From NCBI GenBank assembly GCA_023101885.1, contig JALPQD010000396.1, forward strand, positions 1,315,339-1,379,338: a stretch of DNA of 64,000 nucleotides, read 5' to 3'. The position numbers were made by a program, and so were the translations under genes. This stretch comes from Typhlomys cinereus (lineage: Eukaryota; Chordata; Mammalia; Rodentia; Platacanthomyidae). The notes below the pieces were generated by a model. It searched no databases and was not told the DNA's origin. It worked only from the letters and a program-made list of their open reading frames with translations. Positions 62,659 to 64,000 of the stretch are shown here, piece by piece (position 1 is the first letter of the stretch; every line of letters begins with the position of its first letter).

Positions 62659-64000
62659 GCAGGCACACACATGCACAAAACTAATTTTAAAAAATTAAAA
62701 GAAAGATATAACTAAGCATGCTGATTCTCAAACTCCTACCTCTGAGATTCTAAATTTCACATGTTATTGACTTCTGATCTGTTTTGTGCCTGTTTCAACT
62801 TGATTCCAGAAGTTCCCGAAGTTTCCCAGTGAGTGAGATCAGCTTTGTTGTTGAACTGACATCTTGGTACCTTTAATTGCCCTATTAAGTAAATGTAGTT
62901 CAGGCATAGTTTAATTGGACCTCAAGAAGAAATGCATCTGCTTTCAGCACCATATCACTTCATGATTGCCTCTAGGAGCAAGTGGGTTAATATTAATAAA
63001 TTATGCTGAATAGAGAAGCAATTATTATGGAGCATGGAATGCGTCGGATTGTTCTAGGGTGGGAGTGATGTGGGCAGTTGGGGCAATACAGGAGTGAGAG
63101 ACTGTCATATTAAGGTCAATGCCCTGCATTGAAAGTTGGTCTTTGCTCCCCCACTGTGTTAGATGGGAAATGGGTAGGTAGAAGGGATGGAACTTCTGAC
63201 ATACCTAGAGTGTGATTCCAGGATGTGGGCAAATCAGACTCCATAGACTCATTTTCTTCCTCTTGGCTAGGAGTAAGATGTGTTTCCTGAAGTTTGTCAG
63301 TGGGAATAAATGGAGATGTTGACCATAGCATGCCTGAAATTTAGGTAATTATTAATATTTCTTGTGCTGCATTAAGACAGGACTAGCAAGTGTTATTTGT
63401 GAAAGCATACTGCCTAATAGCACCATTTGCTGCCCAATGCCCTTGTCCTCTAGGGGACTCCTGAGGTCAGCCTCTGCGTTATACCTGGGGTGCCCCTGAC
63501 TTCTCAGTTTGGTTGTGCTTCTCTGTCCTCTAAGACTCACTCATCAAGACACTCTTTGGATCTGGCATGTTCTTCATCTGTGAGGCTGGGAACCCCAATG
63601 TTAATATTGAAAAAATGTGCTCCTGAGAAGAATAGAATCATTTCCAAAAAGAAGTAAATCACCTAACTTTTCTTATGAGAGAAATTCTTGTAGGATCTCC
63701 TCATAGCTGTCTATATCCATGCCTGAACCTATTAGTTCTAGATGGAATTTTATTTTCTAATAAAATTATGATTTCCTATATTCCCATCTTCAGGAAGAAG
63801 GTATTCTACAGCCTGATTTACTTGTCAGGGAAACAGTAGATTGTAGTGCTTGTGAACTTGTCTTTAATGGAAACAGAGTTGTCTTTTCCAGCTTCTCTAA
63901 CCATTTTGCTACTCTGGAGAGTACAAATTTACAACAGCAGAGAACTTCACATGAACCCAAACTTGCCAAAATTGTGCATCCTAGTTAAATTGCTACTGAA
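62331..64000. other. Gene 2 5' flank
   Basis: Upstream of the start codon there is a (CA)n at 62614-62654, about 285 bp from the ATG. The stretch 62750-64000 is matched by the middle copy at 23600-25200. I see no clear TATA box, and the transcription start is unknown. Confidence 0.5.

Overview
This window is mammalian genomic DNA, almost certainly rodent. It holds two split immunoglobulin-superfamily receptor genes with canonical GT/AG phase-1 introns, embedded in L1 elements and in tRNA-derived SINEs with B2-like boxes and (CA)n tails. I saw no B1 elements, and the SINE bodies are not the mouse/rat B2 I know. A non-murid rodent such as a jerboa-like lineage is possible, but that is a weak inference. 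There is no prokaryotic content, tRNA or rRNA gene, or CRISPR array.

The only host protein-coding genes I can support are two SIRP-beta (SIRPB1-like) receptor genes facing each other. Gene 1 (+ strand) has its V-set exon at 6126-6476, C1-set exons at 10430-10747 and 11189-11494, and transmembrane/stop exon at 12087-12198. Its signal-peptide exon should lie about 600 bp left of the window. Gene 2 (- strand) is complete: signal peptide 62330-62255, V 49921-49571, C1 38512-38195, C1 37752-37447, transmembrane/stop 36834-36723, giving 386 residues. Exon lengths match exactly between the genes. Both end in a short tail without ITIMs and carry a lysine in the membrane segment, the arrangement of activating SIRPs that signal through the adaptor TYROBP/DAP12.

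The two genes are arms of a large inverted segmental duplication: about 1-14700 on the left mirrors about 61730-34140 on the right. Between them, 23600-31565 is a third, partial copy in the same orientation as the left arm. It matches the right arm's 5' flank and intron 1 but has lost the signal-peptide exon and stops before the V exon, so it has no exon. Its right end joins directly to a rearranged antisense L1 at about 31565-34116. The spacer 14700-23600 is old L1 debris, a young L1 3' end, a long polypurine tract and a poly(A)-ended retroinsertion.

The copies carry private insertions and deletions that order events after duplication. These include a near full-length L1 in gene 2's V-C1 intron (40561-47632, target-site duplication visible, empty site in the left arm), an L1 3' end nested inside that L1's ORF1, a 5'-truncated L1 with a 360-codon ORF2 C-terminus (55224-57700), private SINEs at 4851-5100 and 27290-27566, and a MaLR-like LTR at about 24512-24847. 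The clearest biological signal is that the V domains differ at about 25% of residues, while the C1 exons differ at only about 4% and 7%.
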